Shown here in pieces: positions 19,010 through 27,791 of a stretch of 64,000 bases of DNA (positions within the stretch are counted from its first letter, which is position 1; each line of letters begins with the position of its first letter). The DNA is from Dyadobacter sp. CY326 (GTDB lineage Bacteria; Bacteroidota; Bacteroidia; Cytophagales; Spirosomataceae). The notes under the pieces were generated by a model. That model saw only the letters and a program-made list of their open reading frames with translations, searched no databases and was not told the origin of the DNA. The stretch lies in the NCBI RefSeq assembly GCF_021390515.1, contig NZ_JAJUXI010000003.1:372001-436000 (forward strand), read 5' to 3'. The position numbers were made by a program, and so were the translations under genes.

Positions 19010-19037
19010 CAGGGATTGTTATCACTAACAATCCCTG
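19010..19037. terminator. Bidirectional terminator hairpin
   Basis: CAGGGATTGTTA, loop TCAC, TAACAATCCCTG: a perfect 12-bp stem placed between two convergent genes. A-rich sequence precedes and ATTTT follows, so it can serve both strands. Confidence 0.75.
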
Positions 19038-19043
19038 ATCATT

Positions 19044-19400
19044 TTAGTCGATCTTAACAACTTCCGCTGGAATGTTGTATTGATCTATAATTTCGCGTGT
19101 GAAACGGACATGACCTCTTGGTGCCATCAGGTATAATTTGGCGCCTTTCATGCCTGCAAGCTCGCTCAGCAACTTCCATTTAGAAATGCTTCCACGAAGC
19201 TGATCTGTTTTCATTGACACTTCAAGATAGTGTCTGTTGAACATATTTACGCCAGTAACATCCGGGGTAAATTTGGCATTGTCGGCGGCCCGTTCGTAGG
19301 ACTTCGGTGTTTCAAATCCTTCCATATTGGCTTGGATATCCTTAAACCCATGCGCCTGTGCCCACTTTACCACAAGTGGAATAAATAATTCCTTTTCCAT
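19044..19400 (-). CDS. Hypothetical protein, nuclease-like core possible
   Basis: A 118-residue cytoplasmic protein with no recognised name. The pattern FTPDVTGV ... YLEVSMKTD ... GAKLYLMAPRGH resembles the PD-(D/E)xK nuclease core (Asp, then E-x-S/K on the next strand, then a strand ending in a basic loop), though the usual lysine in E-x-K would be Ser. Size fits a minimal core or a protein of restriction-endonuclease-like fold without activity. It converges on the Gfo/Idh/MocA gene, with a strong hairpin between. The frame and ATG at 19400 are clear; the function is inference only. Confidence 0.7.
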   Translation of the reverse strand: MEKELFIPLVVKWAQAHGFKDIQANMEGFETPKSYERAADNAKFTPDVTGVNMFNRHYLEVSMKTDQLRGSISKWKLLSELAGMKGAKLYLMAPRGHVRFTREIIDQYNIPAEVVKID

Positions 19401-19568
19401 AATATTAAATGAATAATTTTTCTTAATCCCGTCGATCAGGGAACTTCATAAAAATCAAACTAAACTGAGAGGAAGTGTTTTACCGAAAGCAGTCTTGAAT
19501 GTAGTATTCTTACTAATCATGCAAGTTACAGGTTTTTACCCGAATGAGCAAATCTTTCCTCCATCCGA

Positions 19569-19895
19569 TTAGTCGTCCAGTTCGTCCAAAAAGCTGTTAA
19601 ACGCCCTTTGCAGCTCCTGATGCGCCTTGGTGTTTTTCTGTAACATCGCCAGCGCCACGCCTTTGCGATAAATTTCCTCAGCCTTCTCAATTTTTTCGGC
19701 ATTAGCAAAAAATGCACCAGCATGATAGTAGGTTGGCAGGTAATCCGGGTGTTCTGTCAACAGGATATCGAAAAATCGTTCGGCTTGGGCAGCGTCCGAT
19801 TTGCTGTATTCAATTGCGAGCGCGTAAACATTGAAAGGATCGTTAGGATCGTCGTGATAAAAGCCCAGCAGACTCGTGAGTAAAGCGGTGTTCAT
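19569..19895 (-). CDS. Small tetratricopeptide repeat protein
   Basis: A 108-residue all-helical protein. Two to three TPR-like units are seen: NVYALAIEYSKSDAAQAERF, YLPTYYHAGAFFANAEKIEK and AEEIYRKGVALAMLQKN, with the small/large residue spacing of TPR helices A and B. It has no signal peptide, so it probably binds protein partners in the cytoplasm. It ends in an acidic tail. It is divergent from etfB and separated from it by about 95 bases. Confidence 0.8.
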   Translation of the reverse strand: MNTALLTSLLGFYHDDPNDPFNVYALAIEYSKSDAAQAERFFDILLTEHPDYLPTYYHAGAFFANAEKIEKAEEIYRKGVALAMLQKNTKAHQELQRAFNSFLDELDD

Positions 19896-19991
19896 TGTAT
19901 ATTATTATGCTTGCATACTATTTAAGATTTCCCTTAATTTGCCCGGACAAAGATATTTCCATACATAGAAAAATCAGTTAACGAAAAGCTC

Positions 19992-20729
19992 ATGAAAATA
20001 CTCGTTTGTATATCCAATGTGCCCGATACAACCGCTAAGATAACATTTACGGATAACGACACCAGACTTAATAAAACCGGCGTTCAATACATTATTGGCC
20101 CATACGATGATTACGCGCTTGCCCGGGGCGTCGAATTGAAGGAACAATCGGGCGGTTCGCTGACCGTGTTGCACGTGGGTGAAGCGGACGCTGATCCGCA
20201 GATCCGCAAGGCACTCGCCATCGGAGCCGATGATGCAATCCGTGTGAATGCAGATCCTTTGGACTCATATTTCGTGGCGGTGCAGATCGCCAATATTGCC
20301 AAACAGAACAGTTACGACCTGATTTTAATGGGTCGCGAATCGATTGATTATAACAGCGGCGTTGTTCACGGACTGGTTGGTGAAATGCTCGGCATTGCCT
20401 CTTATTCTCCCGTAATGAAGTTGGATATTGAAGGCGGTTTTGCAACCATCAGTAGGGAAATTGATGGTGGAAAAGAAGTGCTGAGAGCCCCGCTCCCACT
20501 CGTGCTGGGCTGCCAGGAACCCATTGCTGAGTGGAAAATCCCCAACATGCGTGGCATAATGACAGCAAGAACTAAACTGCTGCAAGTTGTTAAGGCTGTG
20601 GACGTTGAAAATATGACTTCTCCTGAAAAATATTTTTTACCAGCGCCAAAAGGTGCATGCAAAATGATCCCGGCAGATCAGGCGGAAACATTGATTCGTC
20701 TTTTGCAAACGGAGGCAAAAGTGCTCTAA
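19992..20729 (+). CDS. etfB: Electron transfer flavoprotein subunit beta
   Basis: A 245-residue EtfB. MKILVCISNVPDTTAKI, GPYDDYALARGVELKEQSGG and LILMGRESIDYNSGVVHGLV are family blocks; LGCQEPIAEWKIPNMRGIM is the conserved C-terminal recognition loop. With EtfA it forms a heterodimer carrying FAD (and AMP in EtfB) that shuttles electrons from acyl-CoA dehydrogenases and related flavoenzymes to the quinone pool. The etfA gene starts 36 bases after its stop, the normal gene order, so they form an operon. Confidence 0.95.
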   Translation: MKILVCISNVPDTTAKITFTDNDTRLNKTGVQYIIGPYDDYALARGVELKEQSGGSLTVLHVGEADADPQIRKALAIGADDAIRVNADPLDSYFVAVQIANIAKQNSYDLILMGRESIDYNSGVVHGLVGEMLGIASYSPVMKLDIEGGFATISREIDGGKEVLRAPLPLVLGCQEPIAEWKIPNMRGIMTARTKLLQVVKAVDVENMTSPEKYFLPAPKGACKMIPADQAETLIRLLQTEAKVL

Positions 20730-20765
20730 GCTTGTTCATTTCAGTATTTTAAATCGAAAACGATC

Positions 20766-21737
20766 ATGTCAGTCCTTATATATGTAGAACTGGATAACGG
20801 TTCAATCAAAAAAACATCGCTGGAAGCGGTTGCTTACGGCGCGAAAGTTGCAGAAAAAACCGGCGGCCCCGTTGTGGTTCTTGCCCTGGGGCAAGCAGAC
20901 GAAATAGCGCTTCAAAAGGCTGGAAATTACGGAGCCACCAAAGTGCTGCACGCAGCCGACGAAAAGCTCACGCATGAAAACAGCCTTGCCTATGCGGATG
21001 CGCTTTCACAAGCCGTGACTCAGGAAAATAGCAAGGTGATTATTTTGTCAAAATCGGGTCTGGGCGATGCAATGGCTGCTCGTGCGGCTGCGAAGCTTAA
21101 AGCCGGCATTGTTTCCGGTGTCACAGCATTGCCAGAAATTGACGCAACATTCAAGGTTAAGAGAGGCATTTTTACAGGAAAAGCATTCGCTACGACCGAA
21201 GTGAAATCGGATGTGAAGATCCTGGTTATCAAAAAGAATGTCATTGAAATTGATGAAAACGACGTGGCTTCTGCCCAAGCAACCGTTGAGCCATTTGCGC
21301 CGCAATTGCGCGAAAACGACTTCCAGGCTTCGGTGATCAGTGTTGAAAAAGCGAATTTGGAATTATCGCTTACCGAGGCACAAGTCATTGTTTCGGGCGG
21401 ACGCGGCATGAAAGGGCCGGAAAACTGGCAGCCACTTTTGGATCTGGCCAAGGCGCTGGGTGCGGCCACAGGCTGTTCCAAGCCCGTTTCTGACTTGGAT
21501 TGGCGGCCGCATCATGAACACATTGGCCAAACAGGAATTAAAGTTGCCCCCAATCTTTACATTGCCTGCGGAATTTCAGGCGCGATTCAGCACCTCGCTG
21601 GTGTGAATGGTTCCAAATGCATTGTCGTCATCAATAAGGATCCCGAGGCGCCATTTTTCAAGTCCGCTGACTATGGAATTGTAGGCGATGTGTTTGAAAT
21701 ATTGCCAAAACTAACGGAAGCGGCAAAAAAGCTTTAA
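20766..21737 (+). CDS. etfA: Electron transfer flavoprotein subunit alpha
   Basis: A 323-residue EtfA. The C-terminal FAD domain is unmistakable: VSGGRGMKGPENW, a Rossmann-like core, GQTGIKVAPNLYIACGISGA and INKDPEAPFFKSADYGIVGD. The N-terminal half is the less conserved EtfAB-fold domain. It partners EtfB, encoded directly upstream. No dehydrogenase or EtfQO gene is adjacent, so its electron donors are encoded elsewhere. The start ATG at 20766 matches the family N-terminus (SVLIYVELDNG). Confidence 0.95.
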   Translation: MSVLIYVELDNGSIKKTSLEAVAYGAKVAEKTGGPVVVLALGQADEIALQKAGNYGATKVLHAADEKLTHENSLAYADALSQAVTQENSKVIILSKSGLGDAMAARAAAKLKAGIVSGVTALPEIDATFKVKRGIFTGKAFATTEVKSDVKILVIKKNVIEIDENDVASAQATVEPFAPQLRENDFQASVISVEKANLELSLTEAQVIVSGGRGMKGPENWQPLLDLAKALGAATGCSKPVSDLDWRPHHEHIGQTGIKVAPNLYIACGISGAIQHLAGVNGSKCIVVINKDPEAPFFKSADYGIVGDVFEILPKLTEAAKKL

Positions 21738-21860
21738 GTGCCAGATTTATGCGGCATTGAAATTAATTCGAATAAATGCTGCCAGGTTCAATTAAAAACA
21801 TTGCTTAAAATCAGATAATTAACTGCTATTATTTTCATTGAACTGTCAATGAGACTCTTC

Positions 21861-21898
21861 TTAACCCGTGGCGCATTTTTTTATGCAGCACGGGTTAA
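21861..21898. terminator. Long hairpin downstream of etfBA
   Basis: TTAACCCGTG pairs with CACGGGTTAA (10 bp), and the loop contains a further GCAT/ATGC pairing around T6. TTATTTTT follows. It lies about 125 bases after etfA and can end the etfBA transcript, just ahead of the next promoter. Confidence 0.65.
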
Positions 21899-21899
21899 T

Positions 21900-21907
21900 T
21901 ATTTTTG
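21900..21907 (+). promoter_or_regulatory. Bacteroidota -7 element (TATTTTTG)
   Basis: TATTTTTGC matches the Bacteroidota -7 consensus TAnnTTTG. Transcription from here would begin near 21913, after a possible TTG start at 21905, which favours the GTG start at 21977 for the following gene. No clear -33 TTTG is seen, so this is moderate evidence. Confidence 0.45.
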
Positions 21908-21976
21908 CAACTTCGATCAGAAATTGATAAAATACTCACCACAACTGTTAATCAAACCTGCGCTTTTAGTTTTAAC

Positions 21977-22573
21977 GTGAAAAAAATAAAGTTAGAAATT
22001 CTCGGGCTGTCCCCAAGCCAATCCCAAGCCGGCTCCTTCGCACTGGTTCTTGGAGAAGAGTTAGGCAATCGCCGCCTGCCTATTATCATTGGTGTGTTCG
22101 AGGCACAGGCCATTGCTGTTCAAATTGAAAACATAGTTCCAAACCGCCCCATGACGCATGATTTGTTCAAATCATTCGCGGACGGAATGAATTATACATT
22201 AAAGGAAATCGTCATTTCTGATCTCAAAGAAGGGATTTTTTATGCCAAAATCGTTTGCACGGACAGTTTAAGAGAAGTGGAAATCGATGCGCGCCCCTCC
22301 GACGCAATTGCCATAGGATTGCGTTTTGACATCCCGATCTTCACTTACGAGGCCATTCTTTCCGAAGCTGGAATTGTGTCGAGCTCCCTTACCGAGGATG
22401 AAGATGACGACGATGATGCCGTAAAAGAAACATTGAAACCTTCGGGAACCGGAAAAGATCAGATGCGTGACCTGTCTTTTGACGAGTTGCAACGCATGCT
22501 GGACGATGCGCTTGCCAAAGAAGATTATGAAAAGGCCGCCAGCATCCGTGACGAAATGGGTCGCAGGAATTGA
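21977..22573 (+). CDS. Bifunctional nuclease (BFN/DUF151) domain protein with UVR tail
   Basis: A 198-residue protein. Residues about 1-135 form the bifunctional nuclease domain: LVLGEELGNRRLPIIIGVFE, AQAIAVQIENIVPNRPMTHD and EIDARPSDAIAIGLRFDIPI are the diagnostic blocks. An acidic linker (EDEDDDDD) joins a C-terminal UvrB/UvrC-type helical hairpin (DELQRMLDDALAKEDYEKAA, then SIRDEMGRR). Homologues include the plant BBD1 nucleases. I choose GTG at 21977 because it puts VKKIKLEILGLS at the N-terminus and lies downstream of the -7 element; a TTG at 21905 would add 24 unlikely residues. Confidence 0.85.
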   Translation: MKKIKLEILGLSPSQSQAGSFALVLGEELGNRRLPIIIGVFEAQAIAVQIENIVPNRPMTHDLFKSFADGMNYTLKEIVISDLKEGIFYAKIVCTDSLREVEIDARPSDAIAIGLRFDIPIFTYEAILSEAGIVSSSLTEDEDDDDDAVKETLKPSGTGKDQMRDLSFDELQRMLDDALAKEDYEKAASIRDEMGRRN

Positions 22574-22643
22574 TTAACGACAATTTGTTAGTTAAAAATA
22601 GTTAAGGATCGCGCCGTTTTGAGCCTATTGACATTATAATTCT

Positions 22644-22651
22644 TATTTTTG
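22644..22651 (+). promoter_or_regulatory. Bacteroidota -7 element upstream of ftsX
   Basis: TATTTTTG followed by C fits TAnnTTTG and lies 52 bases before the ftsX ATG. The spacing to an upstream TTG is shorter than usual, so only the -7 part is well supported. Confidence 0.4.
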
Positions 22652-22703
22652 CCACTGTTCACTTACCAAACTGGACAACTGCTGAGCGAAACTTTACGCA
22701 ATT

Positions 22704-23582
22704 ATGCCTAAGAAAAAGAAGATTGGAAGTTACCCCAATGCAATGATTGTGATGAGCCTCACGGCTGCATTATTTTTGATCGGTTTTTGCGGGCTGCTGG
22801 TGATCCAATCCAAAAAACTGGTTTCCATTATCCGCCAGAACATTGAAGTCAGGGTTTTTGTAGACAAAGAGGAAACAACGGCCGGCCGGGACTCCATATT
22901 GAGCGTTATCAAAGCGAAACCTTACGTGCTGGTTTCCACCGAAGTTACACCCATCACATTCGTTTCCAAAGAAGAGGCTGCCAAAGAATTTATTGAAGGA
23001 ACAAAAGAAGATTTCGCTGCTTTTTTGGGTGAAAATCCTCTTCGTGACAGTTATCGCGTCAAAATCCAAGAAGACTATTTCGAAGAAGCCAAGTTGCAGC
23101 TCATCAAAAAAGACCTTGAAAAAATAAAGGGCGTTTATGAAGTGGTTTACCAGGAAGACCTGGCTGACAACATCAATAAAAATGTCACCAAAATTTACGT
23201 AGTCCTGGCAAGCTTTGCATTGATCATGCTCATTATCATTGTCTTACTTGTAAATAACACCATTAAACTCGCGATTTATTCACAACGTTTCCTGATCCGC
23301 AGCATGCAGCTTGTAGGCGCGACGAACGGATTTATTCAGCGTCCCTATGTAGTGCGTGGCGCAGTGCAGGGTTTGATCGGCGGAATTCTCGCAGCTGTGT
23401 TGCTGATTGTTTTGCAACAATTGGCTGTGCGCAATGTGGAAGGCCTTGCAATGTTACAGGAATACGATAAGATCATTTTGCTGGTGGTTGCTGTGCTTAC
23501 ACTTGGCGTCCTGATTGGCATTTCGAGCACCTATCAATCACTCGCGCGCTATTTGAGAATGGCGCTGGATGACTTATACTAA
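22704..23582 (+). CDS. ftsX: Cell division protein FtsX / permease-like
   Basis: A 292-residue four-helix membrane protein of the FtsX family. One N-terminal transmembrane helix (about residues 13-35), an external domain (about 40-165) with the FtsX pattern VRVFVDKEET and SKEEAAKEFI, then three C-terminal helices; the loop RSMQLVGATNGFIQRPYVVRGA is the coupling-helix region. With the ATPase FtsE it activates peptidoglycan hydrolases at the septum. FtsE is not adjacent, which is usual in Bacteroidota. It begins a run of five co-directional genes to ribF. Confidence 0.92.
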   Translation: MPKKKKIGSYPNAMIVMSLTAALFLIGFCGLLVIQSKKLVSIIRQNIEVRVFVDKEETTAGRDSILSVIKAKPYVLVSTEVTPITFVSKEEAAKEFIEGTKEDFAAFLGENPLRDSYRVKIQEDYFEEAKLQLIKKDLEKIKGVYEVVYQEDLADNINKNVTKIYVVLASFALIMLIIIVLLVNNTIKLAIYSQRFLIRSMQLVGATNGFIQRPYVVRGAVQGLIGGILAAVLLIVLQQLAVRNVEGLAMLQEYDKIILLVVAVLTLGVLIGISSTYQSLARYLRMALDDLY

Positions 23583-23634
23583 GCTTTTCAGCCTGATTCA
23601 CTGACTTTATTAAAAACAGCAAAATCTTAAAACA

Positions 23635-23850
23635 ATGAGTAACGCAAAAAACGAACTCCCATTTTCGACATCGAATTATACGACGATGTTGATTGGCATA
23701 GCAGTCATTTTGGCTGGCTTTCTGATCATGACCTTCGACAGCAGCGAATTCGGTTTCGGATTTCTCGGGCTTACGCTTGGGCCGCTGATTACGATTGCGG
23801 GCTTCATCATTGAATTTTGGGCAATTTTACGTAAACCCAAAAATTCATGA
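23635..23850 (+). CDS. DUF3098 domain-containing membrane protein
   Basis: A 71-residue protein with two transmembrane helices (about 17-35 and 44-64) separated by [16 protein letters not shown]. The pattern and its place between ftsX and uppP identify DUF3098, a Bacteroidota-specific family of unknown role. Its TGA stop overlaps the ATG of uppP (ATGA), so translation is likely coupled. The conserved neighbourhood suggests an accessory part of cell-envelope assembly, but no activity is known. Confidence 0.88.
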   Translation: MSNAKNELPFSTSNYTTMLIGIAVILAGFLIMTFDSSEFGFGFLGLTLGPLITIAGFIIEFWAILRKPKNS

Positions 23851-24626
23851 GCATTTGGCAAGCCATTATTTTAGCAATTGTTGAAGGGATTACAGAGTTT
23901 TTGCCCGTTTCTTCTACCGGCCACATGATTATCGCTTCCTCGTTTATGGGGATCAGTCATTTGGAGTTTACCAAAATGTTTACGGTTAACATTCAGTTTG
24001 GTGCGATATTGTCCGTTCTGGTGCTCTACTGGAAACGCTTTTTCCAAACCGCAGACTTCTATTTCAAGTTATTTGTTGCATTTCTTCCCGCTGCCGTGAT
24101 CGGTTTTGTGTTGAATGATTTCATTGATGCAATGCTTGAGAACGTGGTTGTGGTTGCCGTCTCCCTTTTGGTCGGTGGCATTATCCTGATCTTCATTGAT
24201 CGCATCGCGAATGATAACACGCGCGAGAGAGAAATTTCCTATTTCGACGCGCTTAAAATCGGCTTTTTTCAATGCATAGCAATGATTCCGGGCGTTTCAA
24301 GATCTGCTTCAACCATTATCGGCGGCATGTTGCAGGGACTTTCCCGCAAGCAGGCAGCTGAGTTTAGTTTCTTTCTGGCTGTTCCCACCATGGCTGCGGC
24401 AGGCGGTTACAAGCTGCTGAAAACCTATGATACAATCCAGGCGGAAGACATTAAAGTGCTTTTGATAGGAAATCTGGTTGCATTCGTTGTTGCCATGCTT
24501 GCTATCAAGTTCTTTATCAGCTTTTTGACCAAATATGGCTTCAAGGTTTTCGGTTATTACCGGATCATTCTGGGCTTGATCCTTTTGGGATTGCTCGCCT
24601 CAGGTTACAAGCTGGACATTGTCTAA
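23847..24626 (+). CDS. uppP: Undecaprenyl-diphosphate phosphatase
   Basis: A 259-residue polytopic membrane enzyme (BacA/UppP). The two signature motifs are [14 protein letters not shown] (residues 13-26) and [13 protein letters not shown], which form the active site. It removes a phosphate from undecaprenyl pyrophosphate, regenerating the lipid carrier for peptidoglycan and other surface glycans, and overexpression of the family gives bacitracin tolerance. The start codon overlaps the DUF3098 stop, and truB follows after 27 bases, in the order typical for Bacteroidota. Confidence 0.95.
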   Translation: MSIWQAIILAIVEGITEFLPVSSTGHMIIASSFMGISHLEFTKMFTVNIQFGAILSVLVLYWKRFFQTADFYFKLFVAFLPAAVIGFVLNDFIDAMLENVVVVAVSLLVGGIILIFIDRIANDNTREREISYFDALKIGFFQCIAMIPGVSRSASTIIGGMLQGLSRKQAAEFSFFLAVPTMAAAGGYKLLKTYDTIQAEDIKVLLIGNLVAFVVAMLAIKFFISFLTKYGFKVFGYYRIILGLILLGLLASGYKLDIV

Positions 24627-24653
24627 GCGCTTCATTTAATACGCATCCGCAAT

Positions 24654-25355
24654 TTGAATAACGAAGATAACATACCGGACGAAGGCGAAGTCATACTTAT
24701 CGACAAGCCCTTGACCTGGACATCATTTGACGTGGCCAACAAGCTGAAAAGGGCTTGTAAATTCAAGAAAATCGGCCACGCAGGCACTCTGGACCCGCTT
24801 GCAACAGGATTGCTGATCCTCTGCACCGGCAAAAAAACCAAGCAGATCGACTCTTATCAGGCACAGGAAAAAGAATACACGGGCACATTGATTTTGGGTA
24901 AAACAACGCCCTCCATTGATCTGGAAACAGCGTTCGATGCGGAATTTCCAACCACGCACATCACGCCTGAAATCCTTGAAAAAGCCCGAGTGGCTTTGAC
25001 CGGAAGCATCTTGCAAACTCCCCCGATTTATTCTGCCTTACGTGTTGACGGCGAGCGACTTTACAAAAAAGCGCGGCGCGGAGAAGAAGTCGAGATCAAA
25101 AAGCGCAGTGTCGAAATTTCCCTTTTCGAAATCAACGCAAAACACTTCCCGGCAATTGATTTTCGGATCATTTGTTCAAAAGGAACGTATATTCGCAGCA
25201 TGGTTCGCGATTTTGGTCAACTGGCGGGCAGCGGAGCTTACATGAGCGCGCTTTGCAGAACCAGGATCGGCGAATTTGAATTAAAAAATGCATGGAATCT
25301 GACCGATTTCATTCATCAAAAAAGAGTAGCATTGAAGTTAGAAGCGGACGAATGA
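24654..25355 (+). CDS. truB: tRNA pseudouridine(55) synthase TruB
   Basis: A 233-residue TruB. The catalytic aspartate is D47 in GHAGTLDPLATGLL. VILIDKPLTWTSFDVANKL is the N-terminal block, LQTPPIYSALRVDGERLYKKA the substrate loop, and KGTYIRSMVRDFG the C-terminal catalytic-domain motif. It makes pseudouridine 55 in the tRNA T loop. The frame opens with TTG at 24654 and no ATG is available before the conserved core, so TTG is the likely start. It lacks the C-terminal PUA domain of longer TruB forms. Its stop overlaps the ribF ATG. Confidence 0.93.
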   Translation: MNNEDNIPDEGEVILIDKPLTWTSFDVANKLKRACKFKKIGHAGTLDPLATGLLILCTGKKTKQIDSYQAQEKEYTGTLILGKTTPSIDLETAFDAEFPTTHITPEILEKARVALTGSILQTPPIYSALRVDGERLYKKARRGEEVEIKKRSVEISLFEINAKHFPAIDFRIICSKGTYIRSMVRDFGQLAGSGAYMSALCRTRIGEFELKNAWNLTDFIHQKRVALKLEADE

Positions 25356-26278
25356 ATATTTATCACAGCCTCGATTCCTTTGAAAAACTGGAATACGGCG
25401 TCGTAACAAGTGGCACTTTTGACGGTGTCCATCTTGGACATAAAAAAATCCTTTCCCGGCTCCGGGAAATCAGTGAACAATCTGGCGGTGAGACGGTTGT
25501 GCTAACATTCTGGCCACATCCACGGACCGTTGTTTCAGATGACAGCCAATCGCTGCAATTGCTTTCCACGATTGACGAAAAGATTGAACTGTTCTCCCAG
25601 CTTGGCATTCAACACCTGGCTATTGTTCCGTTTACACGTGCATTTTCTGAGCTTTCCTCGCATGAATTTATCCAGCAGATCTTGGTTGAGCGGATTGGGA
25701 CGAAAAAACTGGTGATTGGTTATGACCACCGTTTCGGCAGAAATCGTGAAGGCAGCTTTGAGTTCTTACAGGAAAACTGCTCTTCCTATGGATTTGAAGT
25801 GGAGGAAATTCCGCGCGAAGACATTGAAAACATGGCGATCAGCTCTTCACGAATCCGTAAGTCGCTGATTACCGGACACATAAGTGAAGCAAATGAATTG
25901 CTTGGCCGAGCTTATTCATTGTCCGGCACTGTGGTAAAGGGCAAGCAACTGGGCCGAACCATTGGTTTCCCAACCGCCAATCTGCATTTGCACGAATCCT
26001 ATAAACTGATTCCTATGAATGGCGTTTATATAATCAATGCGACACATAACGACCTGACATTTAAGGGAATGCTGAACATTGGCGTGCGTCCAACCGTCGA
26101 CGGGACCATGCGCACAATCGAAGCGCATTTGTTTGATTTCAATCAGGAAATTTACGGTGAGGATCTGAAACTGGAACTGCTGCATTATCTCCGCCCCGAA
26201 CAGAAATTTGACAATTTGGATATGCTCGTGCAGCAGATTAACATTGACAAGCAGAATTCGCAGCATTACTTTCTATAA
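25352..26278 (+). CDS. ribF: Bifunctional riboflavin kinase/FAD synthetase
   Basis: A 308-residue RibF. The N-terminal adenylyltransferase domain has SGTFDGVHLGHKKIL (residues 20-34), GYDHRFGRNREG and ISSSRIRKSL; the C-terminal kinase domain has GKQLGRTIGFPTANL and FKGMLNIGVRPT. It turns riboflavin into FMN and then FAD. I use ATG 25352, which overlaps the truB stop (ATGA); the frame is open 20 codons further upstream, inside truB, but that is not native sequence. A good hairpin terminator follows, so it ends the ftsX-ribF run. Confidence 0.95.
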   Translation: MNIYHSLDSFEKLEYGVVTSGTFDGVHLGHKKILSRLREISEQSGGETVVLTFWPHPRTVVSDDSQSLQLLSTIDEKIELFSQLGIQHLAIVPFTRAFSELSSHEFIQQILVERIGTKKLVIGYDHRFGRNREGSFEFLQENCSSYGFEVEEIPREDIENMAISSSRIRKSLITGHISEANELLGRAYSLSGTVVKGKQLGRTIGFPTANLHLHESYKLIPMNGVYIINATHNDLTFKGMLNIGVRPTVDGTMRTIEAHLFDFNQEIYGEDLKLELLHYLRPEQKFDNLDMLVQQINIDKQNSQHYFL

Positions 26279-26299
26279 AACCAGCCTAACCTTACGTCG

Positions 26300-26326
26300 A
26301 AAGCGTGTCTTAACGGCACGCTTTTA
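26300..26326 (+). terminator. Rho-independent terminator after ribF
   Basis: AAAGCGTG, a 9-base loop, CACGCTTT, then TATTGTT. An 8-bp stem starting 22 bases after the ribF stop, with a T-rich tail. Confidence 0.7.
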
Positions 26327-26379
26327 TTGTTATACGTTTTGTCTACATTTATAAAATCAAGTAATCTCAATTCCTCTGT

Positions 26380-27762
26380 ATGCAACATTACGACGCGATT
26401 GTAATCGGTTCAGGTCAGGCTGGAACGCCCCTTTCGAAAAAACTGGCTGAGTCCGGGCTGAAAACGGCACTTATTGAGCGGCGTTGGGTTGGCGGGACTT
26501 GCGTTAACGACGGCTGCTCCCCTACCAAAGCCATGATCGCGTCGGCAAAAGCGGCTTGGTCAATGTATCACAGTAAAAGTCTGGGCGTCATAACCGATCA
26601 ATTCTATGTCGATTTCTCGGCGATTATGAAGCGCAAAGACGACATTGTGCACCGGATGCGAAACGGGTCTGAAAAAGGAATCAAGGGAACGAAAAATCTG
26701 GATTTGCATTACGGAACAGCCACATTTTCAGGTGAAAAGGAAATCACCGTAACGATGAACAATGGCGGCTCGGCCGTTTTAACTGCTGACAAATTTTTCA
26801 TTAACACAGGGGAAAAACCATCGATACCAAAAATTGAAAACATTGAAAATGTCGAATATTTAACTTCCACGACAATCCTGGAACTGGAAAGCATTCCGGA
26901 ACATTTACTCGTGCTTGGAAGTGGTTACATTGGATTGGAATTTGGTCAGATGTTTAGACGGTTCGGCAGTAAAGTGACTATTTTGGAACCATCCGAGCGC
27001 ATTCTTAAAAAAGAGGATGCAGACATTGCCCAAGAAGTGATGAAGGTTTTAAAGGAAGAGCAAATTGAAATTTTGACAAAAACAAAAGCGGTTTCAGTTT
27101 CCAAAAACGGCGATCAAATCAATGTTACGACCGAGACAGACGGAAAGCAAACCCAGCTTTCATGTTCCCATATCCTCGTTGCAACAGGCAGGAGGCCGCA
27201 AACGAAAGAACTTGCGCTTGAAAAAGCCGGCGTAGAAACAGATGAAAAGGGTTACATTAAAGTCAATGACAAGCTGGAAACGACCGCGGCCGACATTTAC
27301 GCATTGGGTGATGTGAAAGGAGGCCCGGCTTTCACACACATTTCCTATGACGATTTCCGGATCATTAGCGAGAATGTCATCAATCACGGCAATGCGTCGA
27401 TTAAAGACAGGCTTGTCCCCTATTGCATGTTCATTGATCCGCAGCTGGGGCGCGTTGGCATGACAGAGCAGGAAGCGCGCGAGCAGGGATTGGACGTTAT
27501 AGTCGCAACAATCAAGAATGATAGCGTTGCCCGGGCGATTGAAACCGGCGACACGCGAGGCATGATGAAGGCAGTGATCGATGCCAAAACCAAACAGATC
27601 CTGGGAGCCGCTGTGCTGGCCGAACAAGGCGGTGAAATTGTCACGATTTTGCAAATGGCCATGATGGGCAATGTCACTTACGACCGCATTAAAGATGGCG
27701 TTTTTGCCCACCCGACCTACGCAGAATCGCTTAACAACCTGTTTATGACCCTTGATAAATAG
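26380..27762 (+). CDS. FAD-dependent disulfide oxidoreductase (mercuric reductase-like)
   Basis: A 460-residue flavoprotein of the pyridine nucleotide-disulfide reductase family. The FAD site is AIVIGSGQAGTPL (residues 6-18), the redox disulfide C41-x4-C46 in GGTCVNDGCSPTK, the NAD(P) site LVLGSGYIGLEFGQM, the second FAD block YALGDVKGGPAFTH, and the C-terminal interface His-Glu in FAHPTYAE. All catalytic parts are present. It lacks the heavy-metal-binding N-terminal domain and extra cysteines of true MerA. Relatives reduce small disulfides, so its place 29 bases before the ergothioneine transport and synthesis genes suggests a thiol-recycling role; that is inference. Confidence 0.88.
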   Translation: MQHYDAIVIGSGQAGTPLSKKLAESGLKTALIERRWVGGTCVNDGCSPTKAMIASAKAAWSMYHSKSLGVITDQFYVDFSAIMKRKDDIVHRMRNGSEKGIKGTKNLDLHYGTATFSGEKEITVTMNNGGSAVLTADKFFINTGEKPSIPKIENIENVEYLTSTTILELESIPEHLLVLGSGYIGLEFGQMFRRFGSKVTILEPSERILKKEDADIAQEVMKVLKEEQIEILTKTKAVSVSKNGDQINVTTETDGKQTQLSCSHILVATGRRPQTKELALEKAGVETDEKGYIKVNDKLETTAADIYALGDVKGGPAFTHISYDDFRIISENVINHGNASIKDRLVPYCMFIDPQLGRVGMTEQEAREQGLDVIVATIKNDSVARAIETGDTRGMMKAVIDAKTKQILGAAVLAEQGGEIVTILQMAMMGNVTYDRIKDGVFAHPTYAESLNNLFMTLDK

Positions 27763-27791
27763 TCCTTCTCACAGTTTGCCAAAACAAACTC

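Noticed and set aside
21020..21481. 153-codon minus-strand open frame
   Set aside because: Antisense shadow of etfA, whose family motifs are clear.
26380..27762. Mercuric reductase (MerA) and a mercury-resistance operon
   Set aside because: No metal-binding N-terminal domain, no extra C-terminal cysteines and no other mer genes; only the shared reductase fold is present.
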